Positions 41,716 to 50,904 of a stretch of 64,000 nucleotides of DNA are shown piece by piece. The position numbers and the translations under genes are program-made. Positions within the stretch are counted from its first letter, which is position 1; every line of letters starts with the position of its first letter. The notes below the pieces were generated by a model, which worked only from the letters and a program-made list of their open reading frames with translations, had not been told where the DNA came from and ran no database searches. The stretch lies in NCBI RefSeq assembly GCF_900187505.1, contig NZ_FYDL01000007.1:186001-250000 (forward strand). Reading direction: 5' to 3'. The DNA is from Pseudomonas sp. Irchel s3h17. GTDB lineage: Bacteria; Pseudomonadota; Gammaproteobacteria; Pseudomonadales; Pseudomonadaceae.

Positions 41716-44700
41716 ATGAACAGGATTTTCAAATTGGTTTGGAATGCGACACTCAATACGTGGGTTGTTGCTTCCGAACTTGCAACTGGCAAGACCAAGC
41801 CCACTACCGTAGGCGCCAACCGCGTCGCAACCACTACCGACGCGCCGGCCATGGGCGACCGCAAGCAGATGAGTTCGCTCACAAAGCTTGCCGCTGCGGT
41901 ATTAGTGTTCGGAACAGGTTCCATAAACGTTGCTTATGCGGGCAATACCTGTTTGGTAAATGGAGTGTGGGTGACCGCGCCCTTGGCTTCCGGCGACAAG
42001 GCTCTTGCATGCGGCGAGGGAGCAAGCGCATCACAAGTGAATGACTTGGCGCTGGGGGCTGCTGCGAAAGCTAATGGCGCTATAGATGCCGATGGGCACA
42101 TAGGCGGCGCGATAGCCATAGGCCAGAATTCGTCGGCGCAAATGTATAACGCCATCGCGCTCGGTGATGGCTCGTCAGCCTTTGGATCGCAAAGTATGGC
42201 GCTTGGTCAAGGCGCGGTTTCTGGCGTCAGTGGTAACACAAGTATCGTGAAGTCTTTGGCCTTGGGTTTCTCGGCTGTTGCTACCGAAGGTTATACGGTT
42301 GCTATTGGTTCAGGTACCAAGGCCACCGGCTACAGCGCTGTCGGTATCGGTAATGCTCCGGTTGCTTCGGGTACGAACGCGGTCGCATTAGGTACTTGGA
42401 CCACCGCATCGGGCTACAACAGCACGGGTATCGGTAATATAGCGGTGGCGAGCAATTCGGGAGCCACGGCGATAGGGGACAGGGCAAAAGCCTCCGGATC
42501 GAGCGCCATCGCGTTGGGCACTGCTACTCGTGCCGAGGGCTCGACCAGCATCAGCATCGGCGCCCAGAACGTGGTGACAGGCAGTAACTCCGGAGCCATC
42601 GGTACCGGGCTCACCTTCAATTTTGACGGAGTGTCCGGCAACAACAGCTACAGTCTGGGTAACGGCAACACGATCTCGAATGACAACACATTCGTGGTTG
42701 GCAATAACGTCACGACCACGCAGGGCAACAGTGTGGTGCTAGGCAACAACAGTACCGACAGAGCAATGGTGGCTACGCCCACGGGCATCATCAATGGCAC
42801 TACCTACAACTACGCGGGCGGGTCGCCGTCAGGTGTAGTGAGCGTGGGTTCAGTCAACGGCGAGCGCCAGATCATCAACGTAGCGGCGGGTCAGGTCAGT
42901 ACCACCAGTACCGACGCCATCAATGGCAGCCAGCTATACGCGACCAATCAGGCAATCTCTGCTGTCGACGCAGACGCGGTCAAGTACGACGACAGTACCC
43001 ACAACACCATTACCCTGGGTGGCAGTACCTACGACAACAGCACCCACATCGGTGGCACCAGCATCACCAACGTGGCGGATGGCAAGGCTCCAAGTGATGC
43101 GGTGAACTACTCTCAGTTGACCGAAACCAACAACAGCATCACCAACCTGGGTGATAACGTTAGCAACATCTACAACCAGGGCACCAAGTACTTCCACGCC
43201 AACTCTACGGGTACGGACTCGTCTGCGACCGGTACCGATGCTATTGCGATAGGTATGGGCGCAGTGGCGAATGTGAACCGCAGCGTCGCCCTGGGTGACG
43301 GCGCGAAAACTCAGGTAACCGCGGGCACCAGCGGTACAACCATCGGTGGTAATGACTACACCTTTGCTGGCCAGGCGCCCGTGGGTACGGTAAGCGTGGG
43401 CGATGTAGGCGCCGAGCGTACCGTCACGAACGTGGCCGCAGGCCGTTTAAGCGACACCAGCACCGATGCGGTGAACGGTTCACAACTGAACGCCACCAAC
43501 AAACAGGTAACCCTCAACACCACAGACATCGCCACCAACACCACGAACATCAATAGATTGACGGACGATGCGCTGCAGTGGGATCCAGCGGCTAATGGCG
43601 GCAACGGCGCCTACAACGCTAACCACGGTGGTACTGGCCCGAACAAGATCACCAACGTAGCCGCTGGTGACCTGTCTGCTTCAAGCACTGACACAGTGAA
43701 CGGTTCGCAGTTGTTCTCCACCAACAACACGATCACCAACCTGGGTAACGCGCTGACCAACATCTTCGAGACCGGCACCAAGTACTTCCACGCCAACTCC
43801 ACCGGCACCGATTCGGTTGCTTCGGGCCAGGATTCAGTGGCCATCGGCATGGGCGCAATCTCCAGCGCTGACGGTAGCGTGGCACTGGGCGCAGGCTCGG
43901 TTGCGGACGGCAGCACCCTGAGTCACCAGGCTTATTCGGTCGGCGGCACGGCGACCGGTGAGGTCAACATCGGTGATCGCCGTATCACTGGCCTGTCGGC
44001 CGGTGCAGACAATGCGGATGCGGTTAACGTCGAGCAATTGAAAGCAGTCGCTGCAGGCGCCGCTGCCTCTGTGGCCGATGCAGTCAAGTACGACGACAGT
44101 ACCCACAACACCATTACCCTGGGTGGCAGTACCTACGACAACAGCACCCACACCGGCGGTACCACAATCACCAACGTGGCGGATGGTGTAGGTGACAGCG
44201 ATGCGGTGAACATGTCGCAGCTCAATACCACCAACAACAGTGTCACCAGCCTGGGTAACGCGCTGACCAACATCTATGAGACTGGCACCAAGTACTTCCA
44301 CGCCAACTCGACCGGCACCGATTCGGTTGCTTCGGGTCAGGATTCAGTGGCCATCGGCATGGGCGCAATCTCTAGCGCTGACGGTAGCGTGGCACTGGGC
44401 GCAGGCTCGGTTGCGGACGGCAGCACCCTGGGTCACCAGGCTTATTCGGTCGGCGGCACGGCGACCGGTGAGGTCAACATCGGTGATCGCCGTATCACTG
44501 GCCTGTCGGCCGGTGCAGACAATGCGGATGCGGTTAACGTCGAGCAATTGAAAGCAGTCGCTGCAGGCGCCGCTGCCTCTGTGGCCGATGCAGTCAAGTA
44601 CGACGACAGTACCCACAACACCATTACCCTGGGTGGCAGTACCTACGACAACAGCACCCACACCGGCGGCACCACAATCACCAACGTGGCGGATGGTGTA

Positions 44701-46185
44701 GGTGACAGCGATGCGGTGAACATGTCGCAGCTCAATCAAACCAATACCCAGGTGACCAACAACACCACCAACATCAATAAGCTCACCAATGACGCGCTGC
44801 AGTGGGATTCCAGCCTGGGTGCCTTCAGTGCGAGCCATGGCGGTACCACGGTCAACAAGATCACCAACGTCGGCGCGGGGGATCTGAGCGCTAATTCCAC
44901 GGATGCGGTCAACGGTTCGCAGGTGTATGCCTTGGGTCAGCAAGTCACCGGCATCGATAATCGGGTGACCAATATCGAAGGCAACATCAACAGCATCACC
45001 AACGGCGGCGGCATCAAGTATTTCCGCGCCAATTCGTCAGGTGCTGACTCAACGGCCAGTGGCGCCGAGTCGATTGCCATGGGGCCGAATGCTGTCGCGT
45101 CGGGTGGTGGTTCGGTGGCTTCGGGTAATGGTGCGAATGCGTCGGGTAATGGTTCTGTTGCCATGGGCAATGGTGCGGCGTCTTCGGCTGACGGCAGTGT
45201 TGCATTGGGTGAAGGTGCCAGTGATGGCGGCCGCGGTGCTGAAACCTACACCGGCAAGTACTCCAGTGCCAGTAACTCGACATCCGGAACGGTTTCCATT
45301 GGCAATGCGGCAGCGGGCGAAAACCGCAGCCTCAGCAATGTCGCGGACGGCAAGCAAGCCACCGATGCGGTCAACCTGCGTCAGCTGGATGGCGCTGTGG
45401 CCGAGTCGAAGAAATACACGGATGACTCCATCAGCACGATCAACACCTCCGTTGCGAATCAGGATGCGCGGGTGACCAACGTCGATAACCGTGTAACCCA
45501 GGCGGTGACCAATGTCACTAACCTGCAAAACGGCACCGACGGCATGTTCCAAGCCAACAACACCAGCAAGCTGGCGAAACCGTCAGCGACAGGCGAAGAC
45601 TCGGTGGCTGGCGGCGCGGGTGCCAAGGCATCAGGCAAGCACAGCTCGGCCGTCGGTAGCCAAGCTATTGCTGCGGGTAACAACTCGACGGCCATGGGCA
45701 ATGGTTCCAACGCCAAGGCGGACAACTCGGTAGCCCTGGGTGCCAACTCGGTGGCTGATCGCACCAACAGTGTTTCGGTAGGCGCGGCAGGCCGTGAGCG
45801 GCAGATCACTAACGTGGCGGCCGGGACGGCGTCGACGGACGCCGTCAACGTTAGCCAGTTGAACAGCGGTCTGTCGGACGTGACCAACAAGGCCAATGCC
45901 TACACCAATTCGGTCTACAACTCGTTGCACAAGGATATCAAAGAGTTGGATGACGACTTGAGTGCAGGTGTCGCCGGTGCAATGGCCATGGCCGCGCTGC
46001 CTCAACCCTATACCGCGGGTGCAAGTATGACCTCCGGTTCCATGGGCACCTATCGCGGTCAATCGGCGATGGCGTTGGGCGTGTCGCGGATCTCCGATAA
46101 CGGCCGGTGGGTCACCAAGCTGCAAGCCACTACCAACACCCAGCGCGATTTCGGCGCCTCGGTTGGCGTGGGCTATCAGTGGTAA
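41716..46185 (+). CDS. trimeric autotransporter adhesin, YadA/Hia type (1489 aa)
   Basis: The N-terminus is an extended signal peptide region (MNRIFKLVWNATLNTWVVAS plus a hydrophobic core LAAAVLVFGTGSINVAYA, cleavage near residue 75). The passenger has many Hep-Hag/YadA-head repeats (for example SSAIALGTATRAEGSTSISIG) and neck/stalk motifs of the type DAVNGSQLYATNQ. The last 75 residues (GVAGAMAMAALPQPYTAGAS through VSVGVGYQW-type end) form the YadA membrane anchor. Two 170-residue blocks are tandem near-identical copies. It would trimerise and display a fibre for attachment or aggregation. Its promoter has RocA1/BvgA-like half-sites and it lies directly after the Roc genes. Confidence 0.93.
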   Translation: MNRIFKLVWNATLNTWVVASELATGKTKPTTVGANRVATTTDAPAMGDRKQMSSLTKLAAAVLVFGTGSINVAYAGNTCLVNGVWVTAPLASGDKALACGEGASASQVNDLALGAAAKANGAIDADGHIGGAIAIGQNSSAQMYNAIALGDGSSAFGSQSMALGQGAVSGVSGNTSIVKSLALGFSAVATEGYTVAIGSGTKATGYSAVGIGNAPVASGTNAVALGTWTTASGYNSTGIGNIAVASNSGATAIGDRAKASGSSAIALGTATRAEGSTSISIGAQNVVTGSNSGAIGTGLTFNFDGVSGNNSYSLGNGNTISNDNTFVVGNNVTTTQGNSVVLGNNSTDRAMVATPTGIINGTTYNYAGGSPSGVVSVGSVNGERQIINVAAGQVSTTSTDAINGSQLYATNQAISAVDADAVKYDDSTHNTITLGGSTYDNSTHIGGTSITNVADGKAPSDAVNYSQLTETNNSITNLGDNVSNIYNQGTKYFHANSTGTDSSATGTDAIAIGMGAVANVNRSVALGDGAKTQVTAGTSGTTIGGNDYTFAGQAPVGTVSVGDVGAERTVTNVAAGRLSDTSTDAVNGSQLNATNKQVTLNTTDIATNTTNINRLTDDALQWDPAANGGNGAYNANHGGTGPNKITNVAAGDLSASSTDTVNGSQLFSTNNTITNLGNALTNIFETGTKYFHANSTGTDSVASGQDSVAIGMGAISSADGSVALGAGSVADGSTLSHQAYSVGGTATGEVNIGDRRITGLSAGADNADAVNVEQLKAVAAGAAASVADAVKYDDSTHNTITLGGSTYDNSTHTGGTTITNVADGVGDSDAVNMSQLNTTNNSVTSLGNALTNIYETGTKYFHANSTGTDSVASGQDSVAIGMGAISSADGSVALGAGSVADGSTLGHQAYSVGGTATGEVNIGDRRITGLSAGADNADAVNVEQLKAVAAGAAASVADAVKYDDSTHNTITLGGSTYDNSTHTGGTTITNVADGVGDSDAVNMSQLNQTNTQVTNNTTNINKLTNDALQWDSSLGAFSASHGGTTVNKITNVGAGDLSANSTDAVNGSQVYALGQQVTGIDNRVTNIEGNINSITNGGGIKYFRANSSGADSTASGAESIAMGPNAVASGGGSVASGNGANASGNGSVAMGNGAASSADGSVALGEGASDGGRGAETYTGKYSSASNSTSGTVSIGNAAAGENRSLSNVADGKQATDAVNLRQLDGAVAESKKYTDDSISTINTSVANQDARVTNVDNRVTQAVTNVTNLQNGTDGMFQANNTSKLAKPSATGEDSVAGGAGAKASGKHSSAVGSQAIAAGNNSTAMGNGSNAKADNSVALGANSVADRTNSVSVGAAGRERQITNVAAGTASTDAVNVSQLNSGLSDVTNKANAYTNSVYNSLHKDIKELDDDLSAGVAGAMAMAALPQPYTAGASMTSGSMGTYRGQSAMALGVSRISDNGRWVTKLQATTNTQRDFGASVGVGYQW
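43741..44736 (+). repeat. 510-bp tandem duplication inside the adhesin gene
   Basis: Positions 43741-44226 and 44251-44736 are almost base-for-base identical at an offset of 510 bp (170 codons). Differences are a handful of substitutions, such as TTCGAGACC for TATGAGACT. The in-frame unit encodes one head-neck-stalk segment, so copy number could change fibre length. Confidence 0.9.
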
Positions 46186-46254
46186 TCCGTTCACTTTGAT
46201 CCAGAGCCTGGCGTAAGCCGGGCTTCTCTCCCTTTTTATCGTTTTGAGAATTTT

Positions 46255-47079
46255 ATGCAAAAGCTCAATAAATGTATGGTGAGCCTGCTTCTGTGCGGTT
46301 TCGTGGCCGCGACGTTGACGGCGTGTGGTACCAACCCAAGCCACGTCGATGGTAATGGCAAGTCCAGCGCTCCGGTGTTCCCGGCGCTGAAGGATGCCAG
46401 CCGTACCGAAGGCAGTTATGTGAACGTGGAGAATTTGCGCAAGGTCGTGCCGGGCCTGACCAAGCCGCAGCTCTATGAATTGATTGGTTTGCCGCACTTC
46501 TCCGAAGCCATGTTCAACGTCCGCGAGTGGGACTACATCTTCAAGTTCCCACAGCCCGGCACCACCGAGCCGATGGTCTGCCAGTACAAGGTGATGTTCG
46601 ACGACAATAAAGTCGCGCAGTCGTATCTGTTCTTGCCGCAATCCTGCGCCCAGGTGCTCAACATCAACGCCGAGGAGGGCGCTACCGCTCCTGTCGTGCA
46701 AAAGCGTCAGTTCACTGACGTTACTTTGCAGAGCGACGCCGCTTTTGATTTCGGTCGCGACACGTTGAAGCCTGAGGCGCGCAGCAGCCTTGAACGCTTT
46801 ACCAGCCAATTGGCAAGCAAGACCGTTGATAAAGTCGAAGTGATCGGGCACACCGACCGAATCGGCACCCCGCAAGCAAACCTGGTTCTGTCGCAACAAC
46901 GTGCGCGCGCCGTTAGCGACTTCCTGATCGCTCAGGGTGTGCAGCCCCGCGTCATCCAGGCTCAAGGGGTCGGCGCCGAATACCCGATCATGGCGTGTGA
47001 AGGGGCAATGTCTCAGCCTGCCCTGATTCAATGCCTGTCTCCCAACCGTCGCGTTGAACTTCGCGTCACCGCATTCTGA
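46255..47079 (+). CDS. OmpA-like outer-membrane lipoprotein, candidate adhesin helper (274 aa)
   Basis: It has a lipoprotein signal with lipobox LTAC (Cys24). The middle region VPGLTKPQLYELIGLPHFSE followed by VREWDYIFKFP resembles the SmpA/BamE fold, and the C-terminal peptidoglycan-binding OmpA domain has AFDFGRDTLKPEARSSL and VIGHTDRIGTPQANLVLSQQRA. It follows the trimeric autotransporter by 69 bp and ends in a hairpin. Trimeric autotransporters sometimes have an inner-membrane lipoprotein helper (SadB). The OmpA domain here suggests peptidoglycan anchoring instead, so the helper role is inference. Confidence 0.85.
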   Translation: MQKLNKCMVSLLLCGFVAATLTACGTNPSHVDGNGKSSAPVFPALKDASRTEGSYVNVENLRKVVPGLTKPQLYELIGLPHFSEAMFNVREWDYIFKFPQPGTTEPMVCQYKVMFDDNKVAQSYLFLPQSCAQVLNINAEEGATAPVVQKRQFTDVTLQSDAAFDFGRDTLKPEARSSLERFTSQLASKTVDKVEVIGHTDRIGTPQANLVLSQQRARAVSDFLIAQGVQPRVIQAQGVGAEYPIMACEGAMSQPALIQCLSPNRRVELRVTAF

Positions 47080-47096
47080 AACGCAGCTGCAAAGAA

Positions 47097-47117
47097 GAAG
47101 GCCCTTATGGGGCCTTC
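47097..47117 (+). terminator. hairpin terminator after the OmpA-like gene
   Basis: GAAGGCCC and GGGCCTTC form an 8-bp stem with a 5-nt loop, 17 bp after the stop codon. The following CGTCGTTTCT is only moderately T-rich. Confidence 0.65.
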
Positions 47118-47341
47118 GTCGTTTCTGTGGTTTGCGATGGTACGTATAGGGAGCTGGCGGTTTGGCGGGGCACATGGGATAGGCGCGTTGAGGCGACTGT
47201 CATTGGGCCAAGATGATTATTTTGGGGGTGGGTTACGGGTAGCGGCCCATCCAACTGCGAACTGTTTGTTGCACTGTCAGTGTGGCTGTGACGGGAAAGG
47301 GCGGCGAAGTTAGCAAGACCGCGCGGATGTTGGGTCGATAC

Positions 47342-47770
47342 CTACCGAGTATCACGGGCCCGCTTTTGCGCCGAAGCGATTCTGCTGAAGGTCACTGCAA
47401 GCATCGCAGTCGCGGTGATGCTTGGAAGCAGGAAGACATACCAAAAGTCTGGGGGCAGCAACCCGGATTTTACCCAGGCCAAGCCCCAGATGAAGCCCAC
47501 TATGAGCCCTGCAATGAGCGCGCGCCTGTTCCGGATTTCAGGGCTTAGGCACATTGAGATCGCATAGATTTTCCAACCCGTGCAAATACAGAACAGAGAC
47601 ACACAGTAAGGGCCCAAAATGAAAAAGAAGAGGAGAGGGTATTGGAGAGTCATTGTCAGCACCGCCAGGGAAAAGTAGAGGGCTGCCAGAATAAAAAGCA
47701 GCGTGACGGGGACCAGTCCAACCAGTGCGCCGATGGTCAAGGTCACTCTGAGTTTCGTCAGGCTATCCAC
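47342..47770 (-). CDS. small integral membrane protein of unknown function (142 aa)
   Basis: Starting at GTG 47770 (GGGAGGGAGAACA just upstream) the protein has about four hydrophobic segments, including LTIGALVGLVPVTLLFILAALYF, FFILGPYCVSLFCICTGW and ALIAGLIVGFIWGLAWV. A longer upstream reading adds 29 polar residues with no ribosome site. I do not recognise the family. It is convergent with the adhesin operon and stands alone. Confidence 0.55.
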   Translation of the reverse strand: MDSLTKLRVTLTIGALVGLVPVTLLFILAALYFSLAVLTMTLQYPLLFFFILGPYCVSLFCICTGWKIYAISMCLSPEIRNRRALIAGLIVGFIWGLAWVKSGLLPPDFWYVFLLPSITATAMLAVTFSRIASAQKRARDTR

Positions 47771-48263
47771 TGTTCTCCCTCCCGAGGGGGCGGTCCTGCC
47801 TTCGAACCCAGTGTAGTACCGGCATCCAGCCACCATTTCGAGTTTCGGGTGAACCATGGGCAGATCAAGGCTGCCGGAATCGCTGCTTGAACGGTCCGAA
47901 CGTCTCCGACGCTGGCATTTGTCTGACTCCAGTCCCTGACCACTGCATTGTCCCGAACCTGACGCTGCTTACTTAGCAGTCTGGCGCGAGTAGCGCCTGA
48001 ATAGGGGAGGGTGAGTCAGGCGCCACCCTCCGTGACCGAATGCGACAGTGGTGCTTCACTCGGGTTGGTCTACGCTTTTGGCTAAACCTCAATATTGGAT
48101 TTGGCACTGGATCATCAGTTTCAAGATATGGGGTCATTCCGCTGAATGTGAGTGTTTGGCAGTACGATCGATTTCGAGGGGCTACAAGCAAGCACTGTTT
48201 AACCGACCCCACTACCGGTTTCGGCAAACTCATTGGCTCAGGCCGCGGTTAGAAAGGACTCAT
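47771..48263. other. 493-bp gap without recognised gene
   Basis: No ribosome site plus similarity was seen on either strand. The final 100 bp presumably hold the promoter of the lipoprotein gene at 48264. Confidence 0.45.
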
Positions 48264-48467
48264 ATGAAACCCACTATCATTACCTTGGGCCTGCTCGCTG
48301 TCTTGGCCGGCTGCACGACCGCGGGCCCCTATGTCACCAACATCTCGAGTGATGGACGTAACGGCTTGAACATTGAAAAGTGCGCCGTGAAGATGAATGC
48401 TTTCATGGGGACTGTCAGCACCACCGAATGCACGAGCCAGAATGTGCAGCTCAGCCGAAGTAACTGA
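48264..48467 (+). CDS. small lipoprotein of unknown function (67 aa)
   Basis: The signal is MKPTIITLGLLAVLAGC with lipobox LAGC (Cys17), followed by a 50-residue polar domain with two further Cys (EKCAVKMNAF, TTECTSQNVQLS) that could form a disulfide. The start follows AGAAAGGACTCAT. The longer upstream reading lacks a signal and a ribosome site and was rejected. The family is not recognised. It resembles small secreted lipoproteins common in Pseudomonas. Confidence 0.68.
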   Translation: MKPTIITLGLLAVLAGCTTAGPYVTNISSDGRNGLNIEKCAVKMNAFMGTVSTTECTSQNVQLSRSN

Positions 48468-48671
48468 TCGCGTCAATGTCGTTGATGGCGAGGAGTGCTC
48501 GTCATCCAGACCTCTCTTCGGCGCGGCCGAATGTTCATTCCGAAAGGCCCGCGCCATGCTTTCACGTATCTACACGTTGTGATGCAGGGACGGAGACCAC
48601 GATGGGGTGCCCTGTGAATCGCAGTGGTGTCGATGAGCGTCCATTAACAGGCTGGTAGTGGTTTGATTTTT

Positions 48672-48917
48672 TTACAGACGAGACACACTCGTCAAACGGG
48701 CTAGTGGCAAATTGCGATCCTCGCTGGCTGCCGCCCAATCAGCTCGTCCCTGAAGCCGCTGGCGAGAGAGCTCTTCATTCCTGCGATTGCAGCCGGTCAC
48801 GTAGAGCGGCAGGCCAGCGCAATCCAAACTGACACGCGATAGACGATCCGGACTTGAAACGACAGTCACCGGGTTTTCGTGTGTAGCTGCCTGGCCAAGC
48901 GTGAGCTTTTGCAGCAT
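48672..48917 (-). CDS. hypothetical protein (81 aa)
   Basis: From the ATG at 48917 (TCGAGGACTC upstream) the protein reads MLQKLTLGQAATHENPVTVV, then RLSRVSLDCAGLPLYVTGCN and RLQGRADWAAASEDRNLPLA. It looks coding in composition but I recognise no family. An earlier in-frame ATG has no ribosome site. It may not be a real gene. Confidence 0.38.
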   Translation of the reverse strand: MLQKLTLGQAATHENPVTVVSSPDRLSRVSLDCAGLPLYVTGCNRRNEELSRQRLQGRADWAAASEDRNLPLARLTSVSRL

Positions 48918-49038
48918 GAGTCCTCGACAGTACGATTGGTTTTGAAATTTGCGGACACAAATGTAAATATGTATCATTAAGTTTCATAATCAAGGGTCGC
49001 AAGGAGAGCATTGCCCACATAACAATAAGGTCAAGGCA

Positions 49039-49614
49039 ATGCTGAAAATGCTACTCGTATACGGTCACCTGCTCGCCACGTGCATTGCCCTGGGTCGGGT
49101 ATTGCAGGCCGATCACAAGCTTTGGAGCTGGCGCAAGGAAGCGCTGGATCTCACGCAGCGTCAGTACATCGAAGACACCCAGAAGATTGTCACCCTGGCA
49201 CTGTGGGCGCTTTGGGGAAGTGGTCTGCTGCTGGTGCTCCAGGGCTATGTCGCTGAAGGCGATGCGTATCTGCTCAATCAGAAGCTCTGGGCCAAAGTGA
49301 CCGTTGTCGCGCTGCTTACCCTCAACGGCGCACTGCTGCATCGAATCGGTTTCCCGCTCCTGCAAAAGGGGGCCTTTGTCTTGTTGCACGCCTCCGGGCG
49401 CACTCGGCTTGCGCTCTTGGGCGCGCTGTCGATGAGCAGCTGGCTATTCGCCTCTTTCCTGGGCGTGGCTCGAGCCTGGAATCACGCACTGCCTTACTTG
49501 CATGTGATGGGCGCTTTCGCTGCGCTTGCGTTGCTTGCGTGTGCGGTGTCACTGATAGTCGCCAGCGCGGCGGGCACCATGGGCGATAGGTGGTCGCGTA
49601 CAGGCAGTGAGTGA
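49039..49614 (+). CDS. integral membrane protein of unknown function (191 aa)
   Basis: There are about five hydrophobic segments: LLVYGHLLATCIALGRV, VTLALWALWGSGLLLVLQGY, VTVVALLTLNGALLHRIG, LLGALSMSSWLFASFLGVA and MGAFAALALLACAVSLIVAS. His10 and other His in TM segments are reminiscent of heme or copper membrane proteins, but no signature is certain. The start has AAGGTCAAGGCA upstream. It is a single gene, with no operon partner. Confidence 0.7.
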   Translation: MLKMLLVYGHLLATCIALGRVLQADHKLWSWRKEALDLTQRQYIEDTQKIVTLALWALWGSGLLLVLQGYVAEGDAYLLNQKLWAKVTVVALLTLNGALLHRIGFPLLQKGAFVLLHASGRTRLALLGALSMSSWLFASFLGVARAWNHALPYLHVMGAFAALALLACAVSLIVASAAGTMGDRWSRTGSE

Positions 49615-49804
49615 AGGGTGGTTGCGCCAGGCGCTGAACGACGAGCAATCTGCACACTGCAATGAGCTAGCTGGGTGTCGAGAACATTCGAGGCACTCAA
49701 CGGGCTAAATGTCGTTGTTTCGAAGGTGGGCTCACAAGTCGTGTTTGCATTTTCTTCATCTACGATTTGGCAGTATGTTGAATGCCTCTAATCAAGGACG
49801 AACC

Positions 49805-50792
49805 ATGGCCACTTATCCCATCACCCATGCGCAAAAACACTTGGCGGTACTGATCGACGCCGATAATGCCCCTGCCGCAATCGTCGAAGGCCTGTTCGAA
49901 GAGATCGCCAAATACGGTGTCGCTAACGTCAAGCGCATTTATGGCGATTGGACAGGTCCGCAATTGGGGGGGTGGAAGAAGGTGTTACTTGACCATTCGA
50001 TTCAGCCCATTCAGCAATTTGCCTACACCAAAGGCAAGAATGCAACGGACAGTTCGTTAATCATCGATGCCATGGATCTGCTGTATACCCGACGGTTTGA
50101 TGGCTTTTGTCTGGTATCCAGCGACAGCGATTTCACCCGTCTTGCCTCTCGTTTGCGAGAAGAGGGTCTAACGGTCTATGGTTTTGGCGAGGAGAAGACA
50201 CCCAGGCCGTTCGTGTCAGCGTGCGACAAGTTCATCTATACCGAACGGGACGAAGTGGTTGCCGTGGGTAATGGCAATGAACGGCTGGAGCCCGGGACCC
50301 CGGCGGCTTTCGAACCAGTGAAAGTCACAGGTACGCCCGAAGGGAAAAAGAAACCCAAGGCCCCTAATGCCGATCAGTTAAGCCAAAGACCAGCCGAACA
50401 TAGTACCCGTGGCGAGGGAGCTTGCTCCCGCTGGGCTGCGTAGCAGCCCAAAAACAGGGCCGCTTTGCGCCCCAGCGGGAGCAAGCTCCCTCGCCACGGG
50501 TTTCGTGTTCGGCTTTATTTCTCTTAACTGACTAGCATTACCCAAGGCCCCCGTGAATTTTATCGCGAAGATTCTGGACGACATTGCTGACGAAGACGGT
50601 TGGGCGCATTTAGGTGCGCTGGGCGCAAACATCACCAAATTGAGACCAGAATTCGATCCCCGTACCCATGGCTATAAAAAACTGAGCGACTTGATCAAAG
50701 GGCAGCCACACACGTTTGAATTGCAAACGAGGGGGGCGACGGGGACGGGGGCGGCAGTACTTTATGCGCGGCATAAACAGCCAGGCAAGTGA
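49805..50792 (+). pseudogene. NYN-LOTUS (OST-HTH) protein gene split by a MITE-like element
   Basis: The 5' part (49805-50364) encodes an NYN/PIN-like RNase domain: VLIDADNAPAAIVEGLFEE, KRIYGDWTGPQLGGW and FCLVSSDSDFTRLASRLREEG with conserved Asp residues. The 3' part (50553-50792) encodes an OST-HTH/LOTUS RNA-binding domain: ILDDIADEDGWAHLGALG followed by DPRTHGYKKLSDLIKGQ. Between them lies a 176-bp element at 50365-50540 flanked by the direct repeat CCCAAGGCCCC. Removing the element and one repeat joins KKPKAP to VNFIAKIL exactly in frame, giving about 266 residues. As it stands, translation reads into the element and stops at 50443 after 212 residues. The truncated NYN domain may still be made. 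Confidence 0.85.
50365..50540. mobile_element. MITE-like element copy 1 with REP palindromes (176 bp), 11-bp target duplication
   Basis: The termini are TAATGC-CGA-TCAGTTAAG and CTTAACTGA-CTA-GCATTA, inverted repeats of about 18 bp with three mismatches. The flanks CCCAAGGCCCC (50354-50364 and 50541-50551) are identical 11-bp direct repeats. Inside are two inverted REP units: GTGGCGAGGGAGCTTGCTCC at 50410 and its complement ending CTCCCTCGCCAC at about 50497. There is no transposase gene, so it must be moved in trans. It may belong to the R178/R200-type repeat families described in P. fluorescens, but I could not compare them. Confidence 0.85.
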
Positions 50793-50904
50793 GCGATGGT
50801 TAATCCATAGTCCGGATACGCCGCAGGCTGAAATCAACCTATTGCGGATAATCGACGCTTTTTCCTGACACGTTTAACATCCAGCCCCCGATGGGTCACA
50901 GTCC

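Noticed and set aside
45631..47175. A 514-residue open frame on the minus strand opposite the adhesin end and the OmpA-like gene
   Set aside because: It spans two well-supported genes in reverse and shows no family features.
50378..50500. REP palindromes considered as a CRISPR-like or rho-independent terminator array
   Set aside because: There are only two inverted units, without regular spacers. The terminal repeats and target duplication identify a MITE-like insertion.
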